From the NCBI GenBank assembly GCA_017994115.1, contig JAGOLK010000003.1:1-64000 (forward strand): a stretch of DNA of 64,000 nt, read 5' to 3'. This document shows, piece after piece, positions 7,743-16,287 of this stretch. The stretch is from Clostridia bacterium. Lineage in GTDB: Bacteria > Bacillota > Clostridia > Lutisporales > Lutisporaceae. The notes beneath the pieces are model-generated. The model did not search any database. It saw nothing but the letters and a program-made list of their open reading frames with translations, and was not told the origin of the DNA. The position numbers and the translations under genes are program-made. The number at the start of each line of letters is the position of its first letter. Position 1 is the first letter of the stretch.

Positions 7743-9662
7743 TTAAAACTCCGGCGGAAGTGTCAGCATTTCCTCGTAATTGAACACCGGTCCGTCAACA
7801 CACATATATTTGTTCCCAACCTTGCAGTGCCCGCATTTCCCGATGCCGCACCTCATATGGGTTTCCAGGGAGGTAAGTATATTTGTGCCCTTCATTCCCA
7901 GCTTTATCAAGTCTTCTGCTACAGCCTTGATCCTTCTGGGTGATGCACATATGATGGAAGCCGTCTTTCCCCATTCCAGCCCCAAACCGGGCAGCAAATC
8001 ATTGATATATCCTACATAAGCATCAACCTTGTCGGTAGGCTTGCTAAGAGCATACAGCACCTTGACCCCGTCAATTTCACTCCATTTTATGAGGTCTTCT
8101 TTATAAACAAGCCCTTCATAGGATGTAGCACTGGCTATTATTGCGAGATTGCCAAAATCCTTTTTATTCTCAATTATCCTTATAATCATTGTGCGAACCG
8201 GAGCTAGCCCTACTCCGCTGCCTACAATCAGTATGTCTTTTCCCTTAAGCTCCTCATAAGGGAAGCCCTTCCCGAAAGGGCCCCTGAGGCCAATCTTGTC
8301 GCCAACCTGCAGCCCATGCATTGCAGTCGTAACACGCCCCGCCTTCTTTACGCAAAAATCAAAATAATTCTTTTGTGAAGGCCCGAAGGGTATTGATATT
8401 GCTATTTCTCCCACCCCGAATATGGTAATCTCAAAAAATTGTCCTGTGAATTTATAGTTTTCATGCAGTGTTTTATCTTCATACTGAACTATGAACCGCT
8501 TGATGTCTCTTGTCTCCTGAATTATATCCTTTATTATCGCTATTTGAGGCTTATAGGCATTTTCACACCTGTGCTCCTGTTCATGAGTGTGTATCTCAAA
8601 TTTCGCTGCAGCATTATTCTTTTTCATCGCTGCGATATCATACTTGTATTCCTGTTTAAGCTTTGAAGCAATTTCAATAATGTCAATAAATGCAGGACAT
8701 ACGTTTATGCATCTTCCGCAGCCGGTGCACCCCTTAAATCCGAATCTTTCCTCTATATATTTCAGCTTGTCGTAAATCCTGTACCTAACCCTGGAAACCT
8801 CGCTTCTTGGGTTATGCCCTCCCGCATTTCTTGTAAATGAATCGCTCTGACAGGAATCCCAATATCTGACCCTGCACTTTTCTCCATAACAGCTGTCTTC
8901 CTCAACAATATTGAAGCAGGTGCAGGTGGGGCATACGCTTGTGCATCCGGTACACCCTATACATTGTTTTGATATTTCTTTCCAAATATCATTGTTAAAG
9001 GTTTCATCCATGACCTTTGCTATATAGCTCAGATCTATCTTGTTCAGGAATTTATCCTCTACGGCACTCTTAAGTATGTTCTTAAGTTCAATTGCTTCTT
9101 CCCCTATACTGTCCGTTATGTTTCCGATTTCAATAAGCTCCTTGCCCTTGTCGGAGCCTGCTTCTACAAGATATTCGTCTCCCAATGGAGTAAGCATCAA
9201 GTCATAGCCTTTCTGAGCAAAAGGGCCCACTCCCGTGGAAGAGCAATAGCAATTATACCCTGGCTCAATGCAATTTACTACAACTATATAGGTCTTTTCT
9301 CTTCTTCCGGCATAATTGTGATCCCTGAATTCTTCAATATAAAACCTGTCCAGGTAAGCTATTCCATATGCATCGCAGGCTCTGACTCCGAACAATATCC
9401 TGGGTTTCAGGCTTCCGGCGTCAAACTCTGTAATCCGTATTCCGGCTTCGCTCTGCTGCCAGTTGTACAGGCTTTCTTTCTGCTCGAAAAGATATTCCTT
9501 AACGGGCATTGCCATATTCAGATAATCCATAGTGAAGTTTTTTTCATCAAAGGGCAGGAGCATTACATCTTCATTCTGATGCCTTGTGGGTGCATATACT
9601 TCAAAGCTGCGTGACCATATATCCAGCAATTTTGTAATATCCTTCTTGTTCAGCATCATCAT
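7743..9662 (-). CDS. Iron-sulfur/FAD/NAD(P) electron-transfer subunit of formate dehydrogenase
   Basis: This 639-residue protein is a fusion. Residues 1-350 resemble anaerobic sulfite reductase subunit A-type proteins with two 4Fe-4S motifs (C234, C237, C240, C244 and C312, C315, C318, C322). Residues about 355-639 resemble the HydG/AsrB/PyrK ferredoxin-NADP reductase group: an FAD region, the nucleotide-binding GSGVGLAPVRT motif, and a C-terminal 2Fe-2S site (CGIGKCGHCKVG...C). The start ATG directly abuts the TAA of fdhF, with GAGGGGG upstream, and two more ATGs follow in frame. It most likely passes electrons between the Sec-dependent dehydrogenase and NAD(P) or ferredoxin. The actual electron carrier cannot be read from sequence. 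Confidence 0.8.
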   Translation of the reverse strand: MMMLNKKDITKLLDIWSRSFEVYAPTRHQNEDVMLLPFDEKNFTMDYLNMAMPVKEYLFEQKESLYNWQQSEAGIRITEFDAGSLKPRILFGVRACDAYGIAYLDRFYIEEFRDHNYAGRREKTYIVVVNCIEPGYNCYCSSTGVGPFAQKGYDLMLTPLGDEYLVEAGSDKGKELIEIGNITDSIGEEAIELKNILKSAVEDKFLNKIDLSYIAKVMDETFNNDIWKEISKQCIGCTGCTSVCPTCTCFNIVEEDSCYGEKCRVRYWDSCQSDSFTRNAGGHNPRSEVSRVRYRIYDKLKYIEERFGFKGCTGCGRCINVCPAFIDIIEIASKLKQEYKYDIAAMKKNNAAAKFEIHTHEQEHRCENAYKPQIAIIKDIIQETRDIKRFIVQYEDKTLHENYKFTGQFFEITIFGVGEIAISIPFGPSQKNYFDFCVKKAGRVTTAMHGLQVGDKIGLRGPFGKGFPYEELKGKDILIVGSGVGLAPVRTMIIRIIENKKDFGNLAIIASATSYEGLVYKEDLIKWSEIDGVKVLYALSKPTDKVDAYVGYINDLLPGLGLEWGKTASIICASPRRIKAVAEDLIKLGMKGTNILTSLETHMRCGIGKCGHCKVGNKYMCVDGPVFNYEEMLTLPPEF

Positions 9663-11699
9663 TTATTTCACCCCCTCTATTCTAACGGCGCAAACCTTAT
9701 ACTCGGGAATCTGCGACACCGGATCAAATTTCCTGTTGGTAAGCTTATTAACAGGAGCTTCCCCAAAATGGAAGGGCATAAAAACAATGCCTGCCTTAAT
9801 TTTTTTTGTTATTATTGCAACTGTTTCAATCCCGCCTCTTCTGGAAACCACCCTTACCTTATTATTATTCTTTATTCCAAGCTTTTCGGCATCCTCCGGA
9901 TTCATTTCAATAAATCCGTGGGGATACTCCCTGTCCAATGCCCAGGATCTTCTGGTCATTGTTCCCGTATGATAGTGATGCTGGATTCTCCCTGTAGTCA
10001 TTATCAAGGGATACTCATCATCAGCCGATTCAGCCGGATCTATATAGTGGTTAACGGTGAATTTTCCTAAACCCCTTGAAAATTTATCCTTATGCAAAAA
10101 TTTGGTGCCCGGATGCTCCGGATTCGGGCAAGGCCACTGTAATCCGCAATTTTCTATCCTGTCATAGCTGATTCCCCCATAGCTTGGAGTCAGGCTCCGG
10201 ATTTCTTCCATTATATCTTCCGGATTATTATAAGCCGCTTTATATCCTAAGGCATTAAACAGTGCGCAGAGTATTTCCCAATCGGGTTTACTGCTTCCTA
10301 CCGGTTCAATGGCCTTTCTGACTCTTTGCACCCTTCGTTCCGTATTTGTAAAGGTTCCGTCCTTTTCCAGAAAACTGGTTCCGGGCAATACCGCATGAGC
10401 GTATCTCGCAGTCTCGGTAAGAAATATATCCTGCACTATCAGCAGTTCAAGATTTTTGAGAGCATCTTCTACATGACTGATATCCGGGTCGGAGAGCATA
10501 GGATTTTCTCCCATGATAAACAAAGCCTTTATCTTGCCGTGAGCTGCCTCCTCCATCATTTCCGATACAGTCAATCCCTTGTCACAGTTAATATTCTTTC
10601 CCCATGCAGCCTTAAACTTCTCCCTGACGCTATCATCCAGCACGGACTGATATCCCGGAAATACATTAGGAAGAGCACCCATGTCGCAAGCACCCTGCAC
10701 ATTATTCTGCCCTCTAAGGGGATTTACTCCGGAGGCTTCCTTTCCAATCTGTCCTGTAATCAATGCAAGATTTGCCAGGGCGGCAACATTTGCTGAGCCG
10801 GTTATATGCTGTGTAATTCCCATAGCATAAACAATAGAAGCATTTTCAGCTTTTGCATACATTCTGGCAAATTCTCTGATCATATCAGCGTCAACACCGG
10901 TAATCAGAGATACCGCATCAGGGGTATAGTTAACGATTGATTCTTTGAATTCTTCATAGCCTTCAGTTCGGTTTCTTATAAAATCATCATTTGCCAAGCC
11001 TTCAGACACTATTACATTAAGCATACCGTTTATAAAGGCAAGATTGCTTCCCGGTTTTAATGGTGCATATGCGGCAGCATGCTCTGCTATAGGAATACGT
11101 CTGGGATCTGCAACAATAAGCTTTGCATTGTTTTTCAACACAGCTTCTCTAATCCTCATTCCAATAAGAGGATGCTGTTCAGTAGTATTCGAACCAATTA
11201 TAAATATTACATCCGCCTTTGACAGCTCTTCTATAGAGTTTGTCATTGCTCCGCTACCGAATGCAGCAGCTAAACTAGCCACCGTAGGACTATGTCACAA
11301 CCGGGCACAGTGGTCTACATTGCTTGTCCTCAATACTGCTCTTGCAAGCTTGACCATAAGATAATTTTCTTCATTTGTACACCTGGCAGAAGATAGAACA
11401 CCAATTGAATCGGGCCCATACTCATATATTATTCTCTTTAACTCCTCCGATACATAAGTTATTGCATCCTCCCATTCCGCCTCCCCGAAGGTTCCGTCTT
11501 TCTTCCTTAATAAAGGCTGTTTCAACCTGTCAGGATGATTAACAAAGCTGTAACCATTCCAGCCTTTAACGCACAGTTTTCCCCGGCTTACGGGATGGTC
11601 AGGCATTGGTGATACTCCAACAATCTCATTGTCACGTACATTCACATAGAAATTGCAACCGCATCCGCAATATCCGCAAGTAGTCAGTACCTTCTTCAT
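9663..11699 (-). CDS. fdhF: Formate dehydrogenase, selenocysteine-containing catalytic subunit
   Basis: The 678-residue molybdenum/tungsten bis-MGD oxidoreductase oxidises formate or reduces CO2. The N-terminus has the 4Fe-4S motif C8-x2-C11-x3-C15...C43. An in-frame TGA at 11295-11297 sits at residue 135 in the context VDHCARL-U-HSPTVASL, exactly where FdhF enzymes carry active-site selenocysteine (or cysteine in Sec-free homologues). The reading frame is continuous across it, and a strong hairpin follows (separate entry). Ordinary callers would split it into 134- and 539-residue pieces; neither is a pseudogene. AAGGGGGAG precedes ATG 11699. The gene is cotranscribed with the electron-transfer subunit; no accessory or selABD genes lie nearby. 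Confidence 0.93.
11264..11297 (-). promoter_or_regulatory. UGA Sec codon and bacterial SECIS hairpin of fdhF
   Basis: TGA is at 11297-11295 on the minus strand. Ten bases later a nine-pair stem (11284-11276 with 11272-11264, including G-U pairs) closes a three-base loop GUU. This matches the published bacterial SECIS pattern: an apical loop about 16-37 bases after UGA with a G in its first two positions. Here the loop begins 20 bases after the UGA. Confidence 0.75.
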
Positions 11700-11767
11700 T
11701 TATCGACTCCCCCTTAAACAGCTTGTAAGCATGTATATATCTCTGATAATTCTGCAACTTAATAAAT

Positions 11768-11796
11768 ATTTTATCTAATTATTCAGTATTTGTCAC
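11768..11796 (-). promoter_or_regulatory. Candidate promoter of the fdhF operon
   Basis: On the minus strand GTGACA (11796-11791) and TAAAAT (11773-11768) are 17 bases apart, about 70 bases upstream of the fdhF start. The -35 differs from consensus in one base and the -10 in one. The rest of the 11700-12100 divergent region is AT-rich and shows no recognisable riboswitch. Confidence 0.45.
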
Positions 11797-11962
11797 TAGT
11801 TTCTGTAAGCACTGCTAAACTTCCCTAAATCAAAATAATATTGAATGATTACTAAAATTTGTGCATTGTTAAAAATTTAGCAGGACTTTTGATTTTTTTA
11901 TAGAAATAATATATTATATAGCTGAATGAATTTTTGTGCTATACTATTTATACAAATTTATA

Positions 11963-11971
11963 TGCTATAAT
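11963..11971 (+). promoter_or_regulatory. gdhA: Extended -10 promoter element upstream of gdhA
   Basis: TGC immediately before TATAAT (11966-11971) forms an extended -10 element; no good -35 is seen at 17 bases. It lies 130 bases before the gdhA start. A second possible promoter has TTGCAT at 11986-11991 but a poor -10. The assignment is tentative. Confidence 0.4.
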
Positions 11972-12100
11972 TAAGGAAGTAAAATTTGCATACAATACCA
12001 GGTAACTATGGTTAAATAACAATCGATTTGATAATCGGCAGTTATGTTTCACATAATTTGCTTATTATATTAATAATAACAATTGGGAGGTTTATTAAAA

Positions 12101-13354
12101 ATGGCACATCAGGACAACTTGAACCCTTTCTTGAATGCTCAGAAGCAGGTAAAAACAGCTTGCGATAAGTTAGGGTTGGATCCAAAAGTTTACGAAATCT
12201 TAAAACAACCAATGAAAGTACTTGAAGTAGCTATCCCTGTTAAAATGGATGATGGCTCAATCAGAGTATTTACCGGATACAGGGCTCAGCATAATGACGC
12301 TGTAGGTCCTACAAAGGGTGGAATCAGATTCCATCAGAACGTAACCAGAGATGAAGTATGTGCTCTGTCAATCTGGATGACTTTCAAATGCAGCGTTACC
12401 GGTATCCCATACGGCGGAGGAAAAGGCGGAGTTATAGTTGATCCTTCAACATTGTCACAGGGCGAGCTTGAAAGACTAAGCAGAGGGTATATTCAGGCAA
12501 TATATAAATTAATAGGTGCCCAGGTTGACGTTCCTGCACCGGACGTAAATACCAACGGACAGATTATGGCATGGATGGTTGACGAATATAATAAGCTGGT
12601 CGGCCGCAGCGAATTAGGGGTTATTACAGGAAAACCCGTTGAATTCGGTGGTTCATTAGGCAGAAACGCTGCTACAGGCTTTGGTGTTGCTGTTGTAGCA
12701 AGAGAAGCTGCTAAAAAAGTAGGCATTGACTTCAAAGGCGCATCAATTGCCGTACAGGGCTTAGGCAATGTCGGAAGCCATACTGCATTGAATCTTCAGA
12801 AGCTTGGCGGAAAAATTGTTGCTGTTTGCGAATGGAACGGGTCCATATATGACGAAAACGGCCTCGATATCAACGCTTTGGTAGCTTACATGAAACAAAA
12901 CAAGAAGATCGTCGGCTTCCCGGGATCAAAAGAAATAACAAAGGCAGAGTTCTTTGCATTACCGGTCGACATTCTTGTTCCTGCCGCTCTGGAAAATCAG
13001 ATTACAGCAGAAGTTGCAGAGACAATAAAGGCAAAACTCGTCTGTGAAGCTGCAAACGGACCTACAACTCCTGACGGGGATGAAGTTATCAATAAGAAGG
13101 GACTTCTTCTGACACCTGACATACTGACTAATGCAGGCGGAGTTACAGTATCATACTTTGAATGGGTACAGAACCTGTATGGCTACTACTGGACAGAAAA
13201 AGAAGTTGAAGAAAAAGAAGAAAGGGCTATGGTTGAAGCATTCAATTCAATTTATGCAATAAAAGAAGAATACAATGTTTCAATGAGAGAAGCAGCTTAC
13301 ATGTTCTCAATCAAGAAGGTTGCAGCTGCTATGAAGGTTAGAGGCTGGCTGTAA
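12101..13354 (+). CDS. gdhA: Glutamate dehydrogenase
   Basis: The 417-residue protein matches the Glu/Leu/Phe/Val dehydrogenase family at its usual length, converting 2-oxoglutarate and ammonia to glutamate. GPTKGGIRFHQ and PYGGGKGG carry the substrate and catalytic lysines. GLGNVGSH is the Rossmann motif, followed by an acidic CEWN that favours NAD. CEAANGPTTPDGD and NAGGVTVSYFEWVQN are C-terminal family signatures. GGGAGG at 12085-12090 selects ATG 12101 over the upstream TTG at 12083, which overlaps the ribosome site. It is monocistronic, with its own terminator. Confidence 0.95.
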   Translation: MAHQDNLNPFLNAQKQVKTACDKLGLDPKVYEILKQPMKVLEVAIPVKMDDGSIRVFTGYRAQHNDAVGPTKGGIRFHQNVTRDEVCALSIWMTFKCSVTGIPYGGGKGGVIVDPSTLSQGELERLSRGYIQAIYKLIGAQVDVPAPDVNTNGQIMAWMVDEYNKLVGRSELGVITGKPVEFGGSLGRNAATGFGVAVVAREAAKKVGIDFKGASIAVQGLGNVGSHTALNLQKLGGKIVAVCEWNGSIYDENGLDINALVAYMKQNKKIVGFPGSKEITKAEFFALPVDILVPAALENQITAEVAETIKAKLVCEAANGPTTPDGDEVINKKGLLLTPDILTNAGGVTVSYFEWVQNLYGYYWTEKEVEEKEERAMVEAFNSIYAIKEEYNVSMREAAYMFSIKKVAAAMKVRGWL

Positions 13355-13365
13355 GAAAACAACCG

Positions 13366-13395
13366 GAGGCCTGTGAATTGTCACAGGCCTCTTTT
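13366..13395 (+). terminator. Terminator of gdhA
   Basis: A perfect 11-pair stem, GAGGCCTGTGA (13366-13376) with TCACAGGCCTC (13381-13391), four-base loop, followed by TTTT. It begins 11 bases after the gdhA stop. Confidence 0.9.
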
Positions 13396-13401
13396 GCCGG
13401 T

Positions 13402-13458
13402 CTATTGTCAACCTTATTAATTTTTCGGTTGACAATAGGCATTATCAGTGTGTACAAT
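13402..13458 (+). promoter_or_regulatory. BirA operator overlapping the bioY promoter
   Basis: A perfect 12-base inverted repeat, CTATTGTCAACC (13402-13413) and GGTTGACAATAG (13427-13438), is separated by 13 bases. This is the form of the Firmicute biotin-repressor site (TGTnAACC...GGTTnACA). The right half contains the -35 TTGACA (13429-13434), with TACAAT at 13453-13458 after 18 bases. BirA-biotinyl-AMP binding would therefore block RNA polymerase directly. Confidence 0.88.
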
Positions 13459-13499
13459 GGTATATATAGCATATTCATATTATTTCTTGGAGGATATAT

Positions 13500-14033
13500 A
13501 TGCAAAGAAAACTGACAGTAAAAGACTTGAGTTACGTATCGTTATTCGCCACACTGATTTCTGTTTCCGGATACATTATCATACCTCTTCCTTTTTCCGC
13601 AGTCCCCGTAACTGCCCAAACACTGGCGGTAATGCTTGCGGGAAGCCTGCTTCCTGTCGGGCAGTCTGTTTTAAGCCTCCTGGTTTTTATTCTTATGGGT
13701 GCAGCAGGCCTTCCCGTATTCTCAGGGGGCAGTGCCGGCTTGGGCGCTATTTTGGGCAAGACCGGAGGCTACCTGATAGGCTTTATTGTCGGAGCCGCCC
13801 TGATATCAGTCCTAAAGGGAAAGAAGCCGGGTTTTGTACGGCTTGCGGCGGCAAATGTATTGGGTGGGATTGTTGTGGTGTATGCCTTTGGAGTATTATG
13901 GCTGAATTATGTCACAGGCATAGGAATTTCTCAAGCGGTCATATTCGGCGCACTGCCCTTCATTCCCGGAGATATTTTGAAAGTAATAATTGCATCCGTG
14001 CTTTCCTTAAGGCTTTCCAGGCATATGAAATGA
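13500..14033 (+). CDS. bioY: Biotin transporter BioY (substrate-binding S component)
   Basis: The 177-residue, highly hydrophobic protein has about six membrane segments and BioY family landmarks: an N-terminal PLPFSAVPVTAQTLAVMLAG segment, LLVFILMGAAGLPVFSGGSAG, and the GYLIGFIVGA segment. BioY binds biotin and either works alone or joins an ECF energy module, none of which is encoded here. GGAGG at 13490-13494 precedes ATG 13500. The BirA operator upstream independently supports the biotin role. The gene ends five bases before the converging DUF192 gene. Confidence 0.95.
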   Translation: MQRKLTVKDLSYVSLFATLISVSGYIIIPLPFSAVPVTAQTLAVMLAGSLLPVGQSVLSLLVFILMGAAGLPVFSGGSAGLGAILGKTGGYLIGFIVGAALISVLKGKKPGFVRLAAANVLGGIVVVYAFGVLWLNYVTGIGISQAVIFGALPFIPGDILKVIIASVLSLRLSRHMK

Positions 14034-14038
14034 AGGTG

Positions 14039-14377
14039 TCAGCTTAGGATAAGAATATCTCCTGTTGAGATATTTTTATCCTTAACCGTACCTTCCGGCA
14101 GTTCCAGAGTCATATACGCTTTCTTTATAAAACCGCTGCTGCGCCACGGTTTTACTTTTTCCTTTATAAATATTACCCTGTGGTTCAGGTCCATGAAAAC
14201 AACATCTATGGCAAACCTCATAAAGCAAGTGTGTATGGAATTGCACCCCAGTATCAGAAGCCCTTCGTTTTTGCTTATCCGGCTTTTGAACATGAGCCCC
14301 ATGAGGCGCTCCTTAAAGCTTCTTGCTATTTTAATTTCATCAACTACAATTATTTTTTTTGTTTCATTGTACAGCAT
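14039..14377 (-). CDS. DUF192 family protein
   Basis: The 112-residue protein is a full-length DUF192 domain: RSFKERLMGLMFK at the start, then LLILGCNSIHTCFMRFAIDVVFMD (the conserved H-T-FMR-IDV-F core) and a C-terminal ELPEGTV..ISTGD segment. Unlike many family members it has no signal peptide or lipobox. It begins 13 bases after tadC on the same strand and so is the last gene of the pilus operon. The molecular function of the family is unknown; the position suggests a link to secretion or pilus assembly, but this is inference. Confidence 0.85.
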   Translation of the reverse strand: MLYNETKKIIVVDEIKIARSFKERLMGLMFKSRISKNEGLLILGCNSIHTCFMRFAIDVVFMDLNHRVIFIKEKVKPWRSSGFIKKAYMTLELPEGTVKDKNISTGDILILS

Positions 14378-14390
14378 AAGTGCCTCCCTT

Positions 14391-15302
14391 CTATCCGAAG
14401 GCTTCCATGATTTTTATGATAACAGGCCCCAGAATCACTATGAATATAGTGGGCATTATGAATATTATCATGGGAAACAGCATCTTTACCGGTGCCTTCA
14501 TAGCATTCTCTTTTGTCCTCTCCATCCTTTTCTGTCTTACCTGGGAGGATTGTATTCTGAGAACATTTCCTATGCTTACGCCCAATTGATCAGCTTGAAT
14601 AATGGAGCTAACAAAAGTAACAAGGCTTGGCACCGGCACCCTTTCAACAAGAGATTTGAAAGCTTCTTTTTTTGATACCCCCACTTTCATTTCCTTCAAC
14701 ACTATTGAGAATTCTTCCGCAAGCACTCCGGACATTTTTTCTACCAGCTTTGCAACCGCCCCGTCAAAGCTAAGACCCGCCTCTATGGATACTGTAAGAA
14801 GGTCCAGTACATCGGGAAGGCCTCTTTCTATTTCCTTCTGGCGTTCACTTATTTTGTGCCTGAGATAAAATTTGGGAATTATATTTATAATCACAAGAAG
14901 TATGCATACCAGGACAAGTATCTTCAACAGGGGTATATCCTTGGAAATCATCATAATCACAGCTGCCCCTGCCGAGACAAGGATTGAGAATATCTGAAGA
15001 AGTACAACTCCTCCTACGGTTATTCCCTTTGGATTCCCCGCTTCCTTTATCATTCTCTCCAAATAATTATAATAGTGTTTGGGTGCAATCCTGCCCAAAA
15101 ATCTGTTGCCCTTTTCCATAACCGGCTTTATTACCCGGTCTGCAAAGGAACCTTCAAGAATATTCTCTGATTTTTCGTCTATATATACATACTCCTTAAT
15201 CCTTTTCTGCATATGCAGCTTATCTCTGAAAACAATCCTTAAAAGCATTACCATTGTGAAACATACGGTTGAAAACGTACTTATCATAATCGCCCCAAGC
15301 AT
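14391..15302 (-). CDS. tadC: Type II secretion F-domain protein TadC
   Basis: The 303-residue membrane protein has an N-terminal segment, a pair of central membrane helices and a C-terminal pair, plus the T2SSF domain (about 155-285: LPDVLDLLTVSIEAGLSFDGA and VPSLVTFVSSIIQADQLG). TadC pairs with TadB as the inner-membrane platform for Flp pilus assembly. GAGGTG precedes ATG 15302, two bases from the end of tadB, so the pair is coupled. Confidence 0.9.
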   Translation of the reverse strand: MLGAIMISTFSTVCFTMVMLLRIVFRDKLHMQKRIKEYVYIDEKSENILEGSFADRVIKPVMEKGNRFLGRIAPKHYYNYLERMIKEAGNPKGITVGGVVLLQIFSILVSAGAAVIMMISKDIPLLKILVLVCILLVIINIIPKFYLRHKISERQKEIERGLPDVLDLLTVSIEAGLSFDGAVAKLVEKMSGVLAEEFSIVLKEMKVGVSKKEAFKSLVERVPVPSLVTFVSSIIQADQLGVSIGNVLRIQSSQVRQKRMERTKENAMKAPVKMLFPMIIFIMPTIFIVILGPVIIKIMEAFG

Positions 15303-15304
15303 TG

Positions 15305-16270
15305 CTACACCTCAATTCTTACAATTTTCCTTATAAGGTATATGCCCAAGCCCTGCATCACAACGGCCGTTCCCAGCATGGCGAGGCCAAGGGGGTGCTT
15401 GAATAACAGTGAAATATGGGACGGATTAATAAAGTACAATATAATTCCAAGAACGATAGGCATCAGTGATATAATAATTCCGGAGATTCTCCCCTGGGCT
15501 GTCAGCACCTTTATTTCTCCTTTTATTTTTATCCTTGAGCGTATTGTATCCGATATATTATCCAATATTTCCGACAGGTTGCCCCCTATTTGCCTCTGTA
15601 TAAGCACCGCCATAATAATTAGTTCCAGGTCCTGGCTTTGGACTCTTTTGCTCAGGCTTTCCATAGCCTTTTCTGTATTGGTTCCCAAGTTGATTTCCTT
15701 CAAAATCCTTTGAAATTCAAGGGATATTGGAGGAGGAAGCTCCCTGGAAGCCGTATCTATTGCCTGAAGAAAGCTGTATCCAGACTTCAGGGTATTGGAG
15801 ATAAGGGCTAATGTATCCGGCAGCTGCTGGTCTATCTTATGTATAATGCTTCTTCTTTTTGAATTCACATAAATTCCGGGCACGCGGGCTGCCAGCAAAG
15901 CAAAAACGGCTGAACCTGCAAGGTTTTCCGTAAATACAAAAAAGACAAGAGCAGATACAAGGAATATTATAACATTTATTGACATGTATTCCTCCGGCTT
16001 TACCGGCAGATGCGCCTGAACAAGCCTGGCTTCAATCCTCTCCCTATACTTGATTCCAAACTTGCTCTTTCTCAGAGTTTTGCTGAAAACAAGCAAGCTT
16101 TCCCGCCAGGGCAGCCCTCTTTCTTTTTCAGGTTTTTCCCTGTTTTTCTCGGGGTTAAGATATTGCTTCATTCTTACGGCTACGCTTTTCTTTCCCGAGA
16201 AATATTTATACAGCAAGTATATGACAAGGGTCATATTTATAAAGAGCATAAGCAGTAAAAGCTCCGGCAT
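15305..16270 (-). CDS. tadB: Type II secretion F-domain protein TadB
   Basis: The protein of 321 residues carries a T2SSF domain (LPDTLALISNTLKSGYSF, QDLELIIMAVLIQRQIGGNLSEIL) and membrane segments at both ends. It is the platform partner of TadC. An earlier in-frame ATG at 16291 overlaps the tadA stop as ATGA. ATG 16270 is preferred because AGAGGG lies seven bases before it and the hydrophobic N-terminus then begins at residue 2. Confidence 0.9.
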   Translation of the reverse strand: MPELLLLMLFINMTLVIYLLYKYFSGKKSVAVRMKQYLNPEKNREKPEKERGLPWRESLLVFSKTLRKSKFGIKYRERIEARLVQAHLPVKPEEYMSINVIIFLVSALVFFVFTENLAGSAVFALLAARVPGIYVNSKRRSIIHKIDQQLPDTLALISNTLKSGYSFLQAIDTASRELPPPISLEFQRILKEINLGTNTEKAMESLSKRVQSQDLELIIMAVLIQRQIGGNLSEILDNISDTIRSRIKIKGEIKVLTAQGRISGIIISLMPIVLGIILYFINPSHISLLFKHPLGLAMLGTAVVMQGLGIYLIRKIVRIEV

Positions 16271-16287
16271 AATGAATCCCTCTTTTC

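Noticed and set aside
11283-11699. Frameshifted or broken formate dehydrogenase (two separate ORFs)
   Set aside because: The frame is continuous through TGA, and the TGA sits at the known Sec position with a SECIS-like hairpin.
11700-12082. Molybdenum-cofactor riboswitch upstream of fdhF
   Set aside because: The region is AT-rich without the conserved Moco RNA pieces; only promoter-like elements were found.
13448-14047. 199-residue plus-strand ORF overlapping bioY
   Set aside because: It is an out-of-frame shadow with many cysteines and prolines; the bioY frame has a ribosome site and a clear family match.
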